Assembly: GCF_004217175.1 (NCBI RefSeq)
Contig: NZ_SHKI01000006.1
Location: 1 to 64,000 of the forward strand
Origin: Leucobacter luti
GTDB lineage: Bacteria; Actinomycetota; Actinomycetes; Actinomycetales; Microbacteriaceae
Direction of reading: 5' to 3'
DNA: 64,000 bases
Positions within the stretch are counted from its first letter, which is position 1. Each line of letters starts with the position of its first letter. The notes beneath the pieces were generated by a model. That model saw only the letters and a list, made by a program, of their open reading frames with translations, made no database searches and was not told the origin of the DNA. Positions 7,810 to 16,597 of the stretch are shown one piece after another. The position numbers and the translations under genes are program-made.

Positions 7810-8733
7810 TTATGAGCCGCCGAGGAGCCAGGCGATGAGGGCGATCACGGGGAGCGAGGCGAAGGTGGTGAGGAACACCGTGTCGCGCACCAGCGTTTCG
7901 CCCCGGCGGTAGGTGGCCGCGTAGTTGTAGACGTTCTGCGCCGTGGGCAGCGCGGCGATGGTGGTGGCCACGAACACCTCGTGGGCGGGCATCCCGAACG
8001 CGGTGGCGAGCAGCCACGCAACGAGCGGCATCGCGAGCACCTTGAGCCCCGACGCGGTGAACACCGCGGCGCGACCGGTGCCGGCCTGCAGCATGCGCTG
8101 GCCGCGCAGAGACATCCCGAAGCTGAGCAGCACCATCGGAATCGCGGCCGAGCCGAGCATGTCGATGGGGCCGAGCACGAGCGCCGGCACGGGGAGGCTG
8201 AAGAGCGCGAACAGCAGCCCGGCGACCGAGGCGATAATCACGGGGTTCGATGCCGCGCGGCCCAGTGCGACGAGGGCGCCGCGCTGATTGCCGCGCGTGG
8301 TCTCGAGGATCGCGAGGACCGCGGGCGCGAAGACCACCAGTTGCACGAGCAGCAGCGGGGCCACGTAGGCCGCGTCGCCGAGAATGTAAACGGCGACGGG
8401 GAGGCCCAGGTTGTTCGAGTTGACGTAGCCGGCGCAGGTGGCGCCGAGAGTGGTCTCGGCGAGGTCGCGGCGGAAGCCGAGTCTGGACACGAGGATGAAC
8501 ACGCCCGCGACGATGAGCGCGGCGCTGCTCGTGATCAGGATCACCGGCGAGACGATGATGCTGGGGTCGCTGTCGTGCAGCACGGTGAACAGCAGCGCGG
8601 GTGTCGCGACGTAGAACGCGACGTTGTTGAGCACGCGGCGCTGCTCGCCCTCGACCACGCGGAAGCGTGCGGCGAGGTAGCCGGCGCCGATGATCCCGAG
8701 GATGAGCGCGAAGCCCTGGAGCACGCCGAACAC
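7810..8733 (-). CDS. AEC (auxin efflux carrier) family transporter
   Basis: 307-residue polytopic membrane protein with about ten hydrophobic segments and the AEC family's central break GYVNSNNLGLPVAVYILGD, plus LNNVAFYVATPALLFTVL near the N-terminus and ATTIAALPTAQNVYNYA near the end. Bacterial members export or import small organic acids such as malonate or malate. GTG at 8733 overlaps the TetR stop by one base (TAGTG), so regulator and transporter form one transcription unit, the transporter being the likely regulated target. Confidence 0.85.
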   Translation of the reverse strand: MFGVLQGFALILGIIGAGYLAARFRVVEGEQRRVLNNVAFYVATPALLFTVLHDSDPSIIVSPVILITSSAALIVAGVFILVSRLGFRRDLAETTLGATCAGYVNSNNLGLPVAVYILGDAAYVAPLLLVQLVVFAPAVLAILETTRGNQRGALVALGRAASNPVIIASVAGLLFALFSLPVPALVLGPIDMLGSAAIPMVLLSFGMSLRGQRMLQAGTGRAAVFTASGLKVLAMPLVAWLLATAFGMPAHEVFVATTIAALPTAQNVYNYAATYRRGETLVRDTVFLTTFASLPVIALIAWLLGGS

Positions 8734-9431
8734 TATGCGTCCGCCCCGCTCGTCGGATCGGTCTCGGCGCTGGTCCCCGCGGCGCGCAGGCCGGCCACGA
8801 GCGCGGTGAGCCCGAACTCGAAGGTTTCCGTGGCCGCTGAGTGCCCCCGGGCGAGCGCGTGGTCCCGCGCGGCCTCCTCGGCTCCCGTGAGGTGCGGTGC
8901 GATGCCCCGGTTTGCCACCGGCCGCAGGTTGTCCTCGGGCGCCAGCGAGTCGAGGGCGGAGCCGATGATGAACGACTCGATCGCCACGATCGCCGGCACG
9001 ATCCGGTGCTCCGGGTAGCCGTCGCGGCGCAGCGCCGCGGCGATCCGCTCGTAGTCGACGATCGACTCGGGCTCGTCGGCCACGGGGAGGGTCGCGAGCG
9101 CAGCGATGATGCCGGGGTGCGCGCCGAAGGTGAGCCGGTGGGCGCGGGCCCAGGAGAGGATCGCGACGTGCCAGGGCGAGGTCTCGAAGCCGTGGTCGCC
9201 GATGCGTGCGGTGAGCTGCCCCCGCATCCCGGCGATCAGCTCGTCTTTCCCGGCGAAGTAGTGGTGCAGCGCGGACGGCCGCACCCCGAGACTGCGGGCG
9301 AGCGCGGCGAGAGTGAAGTCGCCGCCCCGCACGTCGGCGAGTTCGAAGGCCGCGGCGAGGATTCGCTCGCGCGAGAGCACCGCGGTGCGGGGTCGCCCCG
9401 CCGGTCGGTGGGCTTCGGACGCCGTCGACAT
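8733..9431 (-). CDS. TetR/AcrR-family transcriptional regulator
   Basis: 232 residues. The N-terminal helix-turn-helix is clear (RERILAAAFELADVRGGDFTLAALARSLGVRPSALHHYFAGKDELI, about residues 20-65); the rest is a helical ligand-binding domain of the TetR_C type, ending in a polar tail. It is transcribed divergently from the amidohydrolase at 9540 and leads into the AEC transporter, so it may control both directions from the 108-bp spacer. The ligand is unknown. Confidence 0.88.
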   Translation of the reverse strand: MSTASEAHRPAGRPRTAVLSRERILAAAFELADVRGGDFTLAALARSLGVRPSALHHYFAGKDELIAGMRGQLTARIGDHGFETSPWHVAILSWARAHRLTFGAHPGIIAALATLPVADEPESIVDYERIAAALRRDGYPEHRIVPAIVAIESFIIGSALDSLAPEDNLRPVANRGIAPHLTGAEEAARDHALARGHSAATETFEFGLTALVAGLRAAGTSAETDPTSGADA

Positions 9432-9539
9432 TGAACTCCCTGTCCTCGCGGGGCTTGCAGACGTTATTGAATCTGCGTAAATTAATGGTGCTCCGCCTTA
9501 CTTCGAGGATACGGGGTGTCGACACACCGGGAGGCCACC
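9432..9539. promoter_or_regulatory. Divergent promoter region, TetR versus amidohydrolase
   Basis: An AT-rich stretch (TTATTGAATCTGCGTAAATTA, about 9462-9482) stands out against high GC and is a natural promoter location. A 10-bp palindrome GTGTCGACAC lies at 9516-9525, just upstream of the amidohydrolase RBS (GGGAGG 9529-9534). Either could be the TetR operator; this is inference. Confidence 0.4.
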
Positions 9540-11180
9540 GTGGCGGAGCGCACAGCAGAACTGATCATTGCCGGCGCGCGCGTGCACACCATGTGCGCGG
9601 GCGACGCCGACCCAGCCCCCCGCTCGATCGCGATCGCCGGGGGCCGCGTGCTCGGGGTCGGCGCTCCCGACGCAATCGCCGAGGCGTTCGGCGGCACCGG
9701 GACGAGGATCGACGATGCCGCCGGTGCGACCGTGACCCCCGGGCTGATCGACGCCCACCTGCACCCCATTCAGGGCGTCGAGCTGTGCCAGGGCGTCGAC
9801 CTCGGCGGAATCGCCGACCTCCGCGGGCTGCGCACGGCGCTCGCCGCCGAGGCCGCGCGGCTGCGCGCGAGCGACGCCGCGCACGACTGGGTGCGGGCCT
9901 GGAACCTCGACTACGCGGTGTTCGGCGGTGCGCCGCTGACCGCGCAGCTCATCGACGACGCGACCGGCGGCCTGCCCGCGCTGCTCTTCTTCTTCGACTT
10001 CCACACCGCGCTCGCGAGCACCGAGGCGCTCCGCCGCGCGGGTATCACCGGGGCGCGCAGCTTCGACGACAGCTCCGAGATCATCGTGGACGCGGCGGGC
10101 GTGCCCACGGGCGAGCTGCGCGAGGACAGCTCGTACCAGCCGATCCTCGAGGTCGCGCCGAAGCCCAGCCGGGAGGAGACCCTCGAATCAGCGCGCAGCA
10201 CCTTCGCCAAGATGCGCCGCTCCGGGCTCACCGGCGGCACCATCATGGACGGCAATGCGGAGACGCTCGACCTGCTTGAGGCGCTCGACGCGAGCGGGCT
10301 CGGCCTGCCCGTGCGCATTGTCAGCGCCATGGACGTGAAGCCGAGCTATTCCCCGGAGCAGCGCGCCGCGATCCGCGCGCAGCGCGACCGGGCCGGGAGT
10401 CGCTGGCGCGGCGGGGTGATTAAGCTCTACGCCGACGGCGTGATCGACACCGGGGCGGGCTGGCTGTACGCCGCGGACGCGGACGGCGACGGGCTCGACG
10501 GCTTCTGGCCGGAGCAGGCCGACTTCGTCGCCGCGGTGCGGGAGTTCACCGCGGCGGGGTTCCAGATCGCCACCCACGCGATCGGGGACCGCGCCGTGGG
10601 CGAGACGATCACCGCGTACGAGACGGTCGGCGGTCGCTCGCTCGCGGGGATCCCGCACCGCATCGAGCACCTGGAGACACTCGACCCGCGCGACGTCGCC
10701 CGCCTTGCTGAGCTGGGCATCACCGCCTCGATGCAGCTCCCGCACCTCCAGTGGCGGATCGCCGACGGCAGCGACGAGTGGGCGCGCAGGCTCGGTGTCG
10801 AGCGCGCGGCGCGCGGCTGGAACGCCGGAACCGTGCTTCGGGCCGGAGTGCCGCTCGCGCTCGGATCCGACTGGCCGATCGCGGACCTCGACGCGCGCGT
10901 GGGCCTCGCCTGGTCGATGCTGCGCCGCGCCCCGGGCGACCGGGACGGCTTCGTGTACGAGCCGGCCGAGCGGCTCAGCGCGGCCGAGGCGCTGCACGGC
11001 TACACGCGCGGCGCGGCGCTCGCGCAGGGAGACGCCGACCTGGGGATCGTGCGTGCGGGCGCGCGCGCCGACCTCGCGGTCTGGTCCGAGGATCCGCTCG
11101 AGGTGCCGGCCGACGACCTCGTCGAGCTGCCGGTCACCGCCACCTACCTTGACGGGCTGCGCACCGCGCACGCCGGCTAA
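9540..11180 (+). CDS. YtcJ-type amidohydrolase
   Basis: 546-residue metal-dependent hydrolase of the amidohydrolase superfamily (Amidohydro_3, YtcJ-like). The start GTG at 9540 has GGGAGG 5 nt upstream, better than an in-frame GTG 24 nt earlier. Metal ligands visible are H73 and H75 in DAHLHP, the strand-4 lysine candidate in GGVIKLYADG, the histidine of QIATHAIGD, HRIEH, and the aspartate in LALGSDWPI near the C-terminus. Members hydrolyse N-acyl or ring amides of small molecules in the cytosol. Its close follower is an NhaC-like transporter, which suggests an import-and-hydrolyse unit. The substrate cannot be read from sequence. Confidence 0.85.
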   Translation: MAERTAELIIAGARVHTMCAGDADPAPRSIAIAGGRVLGVGAPDAIAEAFGGTGTRIDDAAGATVTPGLIDAHLHPIQGVELCQGVDLGGIADLRGLRTALAAEAARLRASDAAHDWVRAWNLDYAVFGGAPLTAQLIDDATGGLPALLFFFDFHTALASTEALRRAGITGARSFDDSSEIIVDAAGVPTGELREDSSYQPILEVAPKPSREETLESARSTFAKMRRSGLTGGTIMDGNAETLDLLEALDASGLGLPVRIVSAMDVKPSYSPEQRAAIRAQRDRAGSRWRGGVIKLYADGVIDTGAGWLYAADADGDGLDGFWPEQADFVAAVREFTAAGFQIATHAIGDRAVGETITAYETVGGRSLAGIPHRIEHLETLDPRDVARLAELGITASMQLPHLQWRIADGSDEWARRLGVERAARGWNAGTVLRAGVPLALGSDWPIADLDARVGLAWSMLRRAPGDRDGFVYEPAERLSAAEALHGYTRGAALAQGDADLGIVRAGARADLAVWSEDPLEVPADDLVELPVTATYLDGLRTAHAG

Positions 11181-11242
11181 CGCTGTTCGCTTCACCCCAC
11201 GCTCGCGGCGCCGCCGCGCTGCCCACCCACTGAAAGGCCACC

Positions 11243-12622
11243 GTGGTCCAAAACACTGCACTGGCGCTGCTGCCAGTCCTCACCGTGCTCGCCGTCTCGG
11301 TGCTCACCAAACGCGCCCTGCTCGGCCTGCTCTCCGGCACGGTCGTCGGCGCGATCCTGATCGGCGGGTGGGGGTTCTTCGACACCCTCGTCGGCACGTT
11401 CGGCGCCTCACTCACGAACGAGACGGTGCACTGGCTCGTGCTCGTCGTGGTGCTGTTCGGGATCCTGATCGCCTATTTCAACGCCTCCGGCGCGGTAAGT
11501 GACTTTGCGCGCTGGACTGAGCGCTTCGTGAACTCGCGCCGCAAGTCGCTGCTGCTCACGTGGCTGCTGACCGTCGCGCTGTTCATCGACGACTACCTCA
11601 ACGCGCTCACCGTTGGCACGTCGATGAAGAAGGTGACCGATCGCTACGGGGTGCCCCGCACGCTCGTCGGCTCGATCGTGAAGCTGACCAGCGCTCCGAT
11701 CGCCGTGATCATCCCGTTCTCCACCTGGGCGGTGTTCTTCGCCGCGCTGCTTGAGCAGGACGGCGTGACCGTGAACGGCTCGGGCTTCGGGGCCTACCTG
11801 GCCGGCCTGCCCACGGTGTTCTTCGGTTGGTTCGCGCTGATCATCGGCCTGCTGCTCGCGCTTGGCGTGCTGCCGCTCGTGGGCCCGCTGAAGCGCGAGC
11901 AGCTGCGCGTCGACCGCACGGGGGACACGCTGCCCGAGGGGCTCACCCCCGAGGAGCGCGCCTTCGAGCTCGCCGAGGACGGTGCCCAGAGCGCGCGCCC
12001 GCTTCCGTACAACTTCCTGATCCCGATCGCGACGCTCGTCGCGGTGACCATCCTCACCGAGGTCGACATCGTGAAGGGCGCCGCGGCGGCCGTGGTGGTC
12101 GCGCTCATCCTTTACGTGGCGCAGCGCCGGATCACGCTCAAGGGCGTGCTCGATCACGCATTCGAGGGCATCACCAGCATGGGCTACGTCATGGTGCTGT
12201 TCGTGCTCGCGTTCATGGTGCAGCAGATCAACATGGACCTGCAGCTCGCTGAGTGGGTGATCGGGGCGACCGAGCCCGTGATGCACGGGGCGCTGCTGCC
12301 GGCGATCGTGTTCCTCGTGTGCGGCATCTACGCCTACGCGACCGGCGCGTTCTGGGATCTCGCCGCGGTCATCACGCCAGTCGTGCTGCCGCTCGCCATC
12401 GCCGTCGGCGTCGACCCGGTGCTCGCCGGGACCGCCGTGTTCTCGGGTGCCGCACTCGGCTCCACCACCTGCCTCTACGGCGACGGGATCATCCTCGCCT
12501 CGAAGTCGGTGGGCGTGAAGCCGCTCACCCTGATGCTGTCGATCCTGCCCTACGCGGGGCTCGCGGCGGCGCTCTCGTTCATTGCGTACCTGATCGCAGG
12601 CTGCGTGTCGTTCGCCGGCTAG
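11243..12622 (+). CDS. NhaC-family antiporter / organic-ion transporter
   Basis: 459-residue membrane protein with around eleven to twelve hydrophobic stretches. Family features include VLFGILIAYFNASGAV, the charged segment ALFIDDYLNALTVGTSMKKV (the DD pair is the ion-binding candidate), and the inverted-repeat counterpart AYATGAFWDLAAVITPVVLPLA with SGAALGSTTCLYGDG. GTG at 11243 has GAAAGG upstream. NhaC-like proteins include Na+/H+ and malate/lactate antiporters; placed right behind an amidohydrolase this one may carry that enzyme's substrate or product rather than serve pH control. Confidence 0.8.
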   Translation: MVQNTALALLPVLTVLAVSVLTKRALLGLLSGTVVGAILIGGWGFFDTLVGTFGASLTNETVHWLVLVVVLFGILIAYFNASGAVSDFARWTERFVNSRRKSLLLTWLLTVALFIDDYLNALTVGTSMKKVTDRYGVPRTLVGSIVKLTSAPIAVIIPFSTWAVFFAALLEQDGVTVNGSGFGAYLAGLPTVFFGWFALIIGLLLALGVLPLVGPLKREQLRVDRTGDTLPEGLTPEERAFELAEDGAQSARPLPYNFLIPIATLVAVTILTEVDIVKGAAAAVVVALILYVAQRRITLKGVLDHAFEGITSMGYVMVLFVLAFMVQQINMDLQLAEWVIGATEPVMHGALLPAIVFLVCGIYAYATGAFWDLAAVITPVVLPLAIAVGVDPVLAGTAVFSGAALGSTTCLYGDGIILASKSVGVKPLTLMLSILPYAGLAAALSFIAYLIAGCVSFAG

Positions 12623-12629
12623 CGCGGGC

Positions 12630-12690
12630 GGGGCGACCGCCACTGGCGGGGCGGGGCGGGGCGAGTTGCGCGGGCGCCCCGCCCCGCGGT
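12630..12690. terminator. GC-rich inverted repeat between converging genes
   Basis: GGCGGGGCGGGGC and its complement GCCCCGCCCCG flank a short spacer in the gap between the NhaC stop (12622) and the RpiR stop (12693). It can fold into a very stable stem and probably terminates transcription from both sides. Confidence 0.55.
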
Positions 12691-12692
12691 CG

Positions 12693-13580
12693 TTAGTACC
12701 CCAGCTGGCTGCGCAGCTCGTTGAGCTCCTGCGAGGCGCGCAGGGCCGTGTCTGGCCCGACGGCCACGATCCCCTGCACGAGCACGTCGGCGATGAGGAT
12801 CCCGATCAGCCCCTCGGCGGTGATCCCCGTGGGCGTGTGTGGCGCGGAGAGCGCCACGGTGACGCGGCCGGCGAGCGATTCGCGCAGCTCGTCGGTGACG
12901 AGCAGCACCTTGGCGCCCACCCGCTGCGCGCGGTCGAGCAGCGCCTCGATGTCGCGCGTCACGCGGCCCGGGGCGAATATCGTTACCGCGTCGTGCGCCC
13001 CGAGCTCGAGGAGCTCATCGGCGAGACGGAACCCGTCGACGGCGAGCCGCCGCGTGGCAACGCCCGTGCGCCGCAGCCGCAGCGACAGGTGGTCGGCGGC
13101 GATGCCGGAGGCGCCGAGGCCGTAGCAGTACACCGTGCGCGCGTGGATGAGCACGTCGATCGCGGCGGAGTAGTCGGCGTCGCTGTTTCCCTGCGCGCCG
13201 AGCGCGATGAGGGACTCTGCCTCCCGCCACACCTCCTGCTGGATGGTCGCGAGGTTCTGGCCCAGGAACTCGATGCGCTGGCGCAGCCGCACCTCGGGCG
13301 CGACCGCCGAGGTGAACGGCGCCGCGACCTCCTGCTTGAGCTCGGAGAGCCCGGCGTAGCCGAGCGATTGTAGGGTGCGGATCACGGTCGCGTTCGAGGT
13401 CTTCGACTCCACGCCGAGCTCGGCGGCGCTCGCGTAGAGCAGGTGCTCCGCGGAGTTTCCGGTGAGGATTCCGCACACCGCGCGCTCCGCCTTCGAGAGG
13501 TCGTCCCAGCGCTGGGCGATCCGCGACCGGAGCCGCACCAGCGCGGGATTCTCGGTATCGGTTGTTACAAAAGCTTCCAT
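12693..13580 (-). CDS. MurR/RpiR-family regulator with SIS domain
   Basis: 295 residues. The N-terminal RpiR helix-turn-helix (LSKAERAVCGILTGNSAEHLLYASAAELGVESKTSNATVIRTLQSLG, about residues 25-75) is followed by a SIS sugar-isomerase domain (ARTVYCYGLGASGIAADHLSLRLRRTG). RpiR proteins usually sense phosphorylated sugars or amino sugars. It is divergent from the C45/ABC operon, the obvious target. The ATG at 13580 is preceded by GGATGA with 7-nt spacing; an in-frame ATG at 13595 would add five residues. Confidence 0.85.
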   Translation of the reverse strand: MEAFVTTDTENPALVRLRSRIAQRWDDLSKAERAVCGILTGNSAEHLLYASAAELGVESKTSNATVIRTLQSLGYAGLSELKQEVAAPFTSAVAPEVRLRQRIEFLGQNLATIQQEVWREAESLIALGAQGNSDADYSAAIDVLIHARTVYCYGLGASGIAADHLSLRLRRTGVATRRLAVDGFRLADELLELGAHDAVTIFAPGRVTRDIEALLDRAQRVGAKVLLVTDELRESLAGRVTVALSAPHTPTGITAEGLIGILIADVLVQGIVAVGPDTALRASQELNELRSQLGY

Positions 13581-13605
13581 GTGTGTATCATCCATTTTGA
13601 GAGCC

Positions 13606-13622
13606 GCTATTCTTGTAATAGC
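13606..13622. promoter_or_regulatory. Inverted repeat in the RpiR/C45 divergent promoter
   Basis: GCTATT-N5-AATAGC is a perfect 6-bp inverted repeat in an AT-rich patch between the two divergent starts. It is a candidate RpiR operator; the assignment rests only on position and symmetry. Confidence 0.45.
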
Positions 13623-13679
13623 TGTTCCAAGCATCATGCCCCGTCGAGGAGCCCCACGCAAGGCCGAAGGAGACCGCCA

Positions 13680-14879
13680 GTGAGCGCCAGCCCCATCCGC
13701 ACGATCGAGATCAGCGGCACCCCGCGCGAGCGCGGGCGGCAGTACGGTGCGGCAGCGGCGGATCTCATCGAGCGCGCAATCGGCTACTACGAGGCGGCGC
13801 TCACGCAGCAGACCGGCATGAGCTGGGCGGCAATCACCGACTCGGTGAAGCGCTGGCTGCCCGTGTGCGAGGCGCACGCGCCCCACCTCGTCGAGGAAAT
13901 GCGCGGCATCGCCGACGGCTCGGGCCGCTCGTTCGCCGAGATCCTCACGCTCAACGTGCGCGGCGAGTTTGTCTACAACCACCAGGCGAGCCAGGCGGCC
14001 CCGCAGGTGGAGGCCCCCGACGACGAGCGCGATCCGGCCGACGGCTGCACCTCGTTCTTCCTCACCGGCGCGGCCTCGGGCACCGGGCACACGCTCGTGG
14101 GTCAGAACTGGGACTGGCGCACGCTCACCGCCGACACCACGCTGATCGTCCGTGTGGTGCAGGATCCGCTCCCCACCGTGATCCTGCAGGTCGAGGCCGG
14201 CCAGGTCGGCAGGCACGGCGCGAACTCCGCGGGCATCGCGCTCAACGCCAACGGGCTCGGCGGCAGCTTCGGCAACGAGATCGGCCTGCCGCAGACCCTG
14301 ATCCGCCGCCTCGTGCTCGATCACGCCGAGCTGAACCTCGCGCTGAAGACCCTCGTGAAGATTCGCCCGCACATCGCGAGCAACGCCCTGCTCGCGCACC
14401 GGAGCGGGTTCGGCATCGACCTCGAAACCACGCCGGAGGGGGTCGACTGGCTCTACCCCGAGGCGGGGCTGCTCGCCCACACGAACCACTTCCAGGCGTC
14501 GGTGCCGCCGCAGCTCGCCGGGCGCTACCGCCCAGTGTCGGCCGATTCGCTGCTGCGCCTGCCGCGCGTCACCGAGGGGCTGGCGCGGGTCGCGGCCGCC
14601 ACCACCGCGCCGGAGAGCTACGAGCTCGTGCGCGCGGCAATGTCCGATCACCTCGGCTACCCTGAGGGCGTCTGCACGCACCCCAGCGCGGACGCCCCCG
14701 AGCTGAAGCGCTGGTCGACCCTGCTCTCGAGCTGCGTGGACCTCACGACCGGCGACTACCTCGTGGCTCCCGGCTTCCCGTGCGAAACCGAGTACCAGCT
14801 CCTGCCCTGGAACGTCTACGACGGGCCGGGCGCAGCCGCGGGCGAGCCGCTGCCCGCCGGCGCCGCACCCGCGGCGTAG
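13680..14879 (+). CDS. C45-family autoproteolytic acyltransferase/amidohydrolase
   Basis: 399-residue Ntn-hydrolase related to acyl-CoA:6-aminopenicillanate acyltransferase. The GTG at 13680 follows AAGGAG by 7 nt. The expected nucleophile is C123 in ADGCTSFFL, where precursor cleavage would expose the N-terminal cysteine; typical family blocks follow (GHTLVGQNWDW, GRHGANSAGIALNANGLGG, AHTNHF). The segment before C123 carries the pro-peptide motif GTPRERGRQYG. Such enzymes hydrolyse or transfer acyl groups on small amides, for example N-acyl amino acids, beta-lactams or dipeptides. No signal peptide is seen, so it acts in the cytosol, presumably on material brought in by the ABC importer encoded downstream. 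Confidence 0.85.
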   Translation: MSASPIRTIEISGTPRERGRQYGAAAADLIERAIGYYEAALTQQTGMSWAAITDSVKRWLPVCEAHAPHLVEEMRGIADGSGRSFAEILTLNVRGEFVYNHQASQAAPQVEAPDDERDPADGCTSFFLTGAASGTGHTLVGQNWDWRTLTADTTLIVRVVQDPLPTVILQVEAGQVGRHGANSAGIALNANGLGGSFGNEIGLPQTLIRRLVLDHAELNLALKTLVKIRPHIASNALLAHRSGFGIDLETTPEGVDWLYPEAGLLAHTNHFQASVPPQLAGRYRPVSADSLLRLPRVTEGLARVAAATTAPESYELVRAAMSDHLGYPEGVCTHPSADAPELKRWSTLLSSCVDLTTGDYLVAPGFPCETEYQLLPWNVYDGPGAAAGEPLPAGAAPAA

Positions 14880-14941
14880 CTCCCACCCACCATCCACCAC
14901 AGCACCACCACACCACCCACACGCAAGGAGGCGTCACCCAC

Positions 14942-16594
14942 ATGAGAGCACACCGGCATCCAGCCCGCTCCCTCACCCTCGCCGCGAGCGCCGTCACGCT
15001 GACGGCACTCGTCCTCACCGGCTGCTCGGCCGGCTCCCCGGACTCCGGGGACGCCGCTGGCGCAGAGGTGCCGTTCGGCGCCAGCACCCCCGCGGCGTCC
15101 GGCCCGCTCGAGTCCGTCACCTGGATGCTCGGGGGCGAGCCCACCACGCTCGACGCCGACGTCGACGCGACCACCGCAGACGACACCGTGCTCGCCAACG
15201 TCTGCGACCGCCTCATGCAGGTGCAGCCCGACCTGTCGCTCGGCGAGGGCATCGCCGAGTCCGCCGAGTGGGTCGACGACACCCACGTGGTGTTCACGAT
15301 CCGCGAGGGCGCGGTGTTCCACGACGGCAGCCCGGTCACCGCCGACGACGTGCTGTGGAGCATGCAGCGGCACGCCGAGGAGGGCGCGGCCGAGTCTGAC
15401 GAGTACGGCAACGTGGTCGACATGCAGAAGACCGGCGACAACCAGATCACGGTCACCACGAGCCAGCCCGACGCGATCTTCGTCCAGGCGATGGCCGGCG
15501 ACGGCGGAATCGTGTGGAACCCGCGGGTCATCGAGGCGGCGGGCGACGCGTTCGGCAAGCCGGGCGGGGCGTCCGCGTGCAGCGGGCCCTACGAGGTCAC
15601 CTCGTGGGACGCCGGCTCGCAGCTGACCATCACGAAGACCGACAACTACTGGAACGCCGAGCGCGCCGGACTGGTCGACGAGGTGGTGTTCCGCTGGGCT
15701 GACGAGTCGGCGATCGTGAACAGCCTCACCACGGGCGAGGCGCAGGGCGCCTTCCTCGAGAACGCGGCGGGCGCGAAGGCGTTCCTCGACAGCGACGCGG
15801 TCGGCGTCTTCCAGGGCCCCTCGACGAACGCGTGGGTGCTCGAGACCACCGCGAAGGGCGCGCTCACCGACGTGCGACTGCGCCAGGCGCTCTCGCTCGC
15901 GCTCAACCGCGAGGGCATCGCGCAGTCGGCGTTCGCCGGCCTCGCCGAGCCGTGGAAGACCCCCGTGGGCACCGGCGCGTGGGGCTACGAGCAGGAGGCG
16001 TTCCAGGCCGCGTACGACGCGCTTGAGGGGGCACCCGCTGAGCCGAGCGCGGACGACCTCGCCGCGGCGACGGCCCTCGTCGAGGAGGCCGGCGCACCGG
16101 CAGACCCGATCGTGGTCGCCTCGAACGGCTCGTCCGCGCACAACGTGATCGCGAGCGCGCTCGTCGACGCGGCGGGCAAGATCGGCCTTGAAGCCGAGAT
16201 CCTCACCGTGCCCGCCGTGCAGTACGGGGACCTCTACACCGACGAGGCGCTGCGCAACCAGGCAGACCTGTGGCCGGACGAGTACTACATCTCGAAGAAC
16301 GACCCGATCGGCTTCTACAAGAACGGCAAGTCGGACGCGGGCGTCAACTTCGTCGGCTTCTCAGATCCCGAGTACGACACGCTCGTCGCCGAGGGCTACG
16401 CGGCCACCGACGACGCCGAGCGCGCGGAGATCGCGATCGAGCTGCAGAACACGTGGGTGGAGAACGCCGTGTGGCTGCCCGTCGTCGCGACCCCCGCGAC
16501 GCTCGTGATGTCGTCCGAGGTGACCGGGGTCCCGTCCTCCGCCGCCTTCATCTACTACCCGTGGGCCGCCGACCTCGGCAGCGCGAAGGGCTAA
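14942..16594 (+). CDS. ABC importer substrate-binding lipoprotein (SBP_bac_5)
   Basis: 550-residue extracellular binding protein. A signal sequence ends in the lipobox LTGC (C28), so the mature protein would be membrane-anchored. The family 5 (peptide/nickel) core follows: WMLGGEPTTLDADVDATTADD, LSLGEGIAESAEW, TIREGAVFHDGSPVTADDVLWSMQRH, and LRQALSLALNREGIAQSAFAG. AAGGAGG precedes the ATG at 14942. It sits 62 nt behind the C45 gene and 3 nt ahead of the first permease. Ligands of this family range from oligopeptides to nickel, opines and modified amino acids, so the ligand is open. Confidence 0.92.
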   Translation: MRAHRHPARSLTLAASAVTLTALVLTGCSAGSPDSGDAAGAEVPFGASTPAASGPLESVTWMLGGEPTTLDADVDATTADDTVLANVCDRLMQVQPDLSLGEGIAESAEWVDDTHVVFTIREGAVFHDGSPVTADDVLWSMQRHAEEGAAESDEYGNVVDMQKTGDNQITVTTSQPDAIFVQAMAGDGGIVWNPRVIEAAGDAFGKPGGASACSGPYEVTSWDAGSQLTITKTDNYWNAERAGLVDEVVFRWADESAIVNSLTTGEAQGAFLENAAGAKAFLDSDAVGVFQGPSTNAWVLETTAKGALTDVRLRQALSLALNREGIAQSAFAGLAEPWKTPVGTGAWGYEQEAFQAAYDALEGAPAEPSADDLAAATALVEEAGAPADPIVVASNGSSAHNVIASALVDAAGKIGLEAEILTVPAVQYGDLYTDEALRNQADLWPDEYYISKNDPIGFYKNGKSDAGVNFVGFSDPEYDTLVAEGYAATDDAERAEIAIELQNTWVENAVWLPVVATPATLVMSSEVTGVPSSAAFIYYPWAADLGSAKG

Positions 16595-16597
16595 GCA

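Noticed and set aside
7734-9525. Extension of the AEC transporter frame back through the TetR gene
   Set aside because: The upstream part is an Arg-rich shadow of the TetR gene; the transporter's first helix begins at the GTG in TAGTG (8733).
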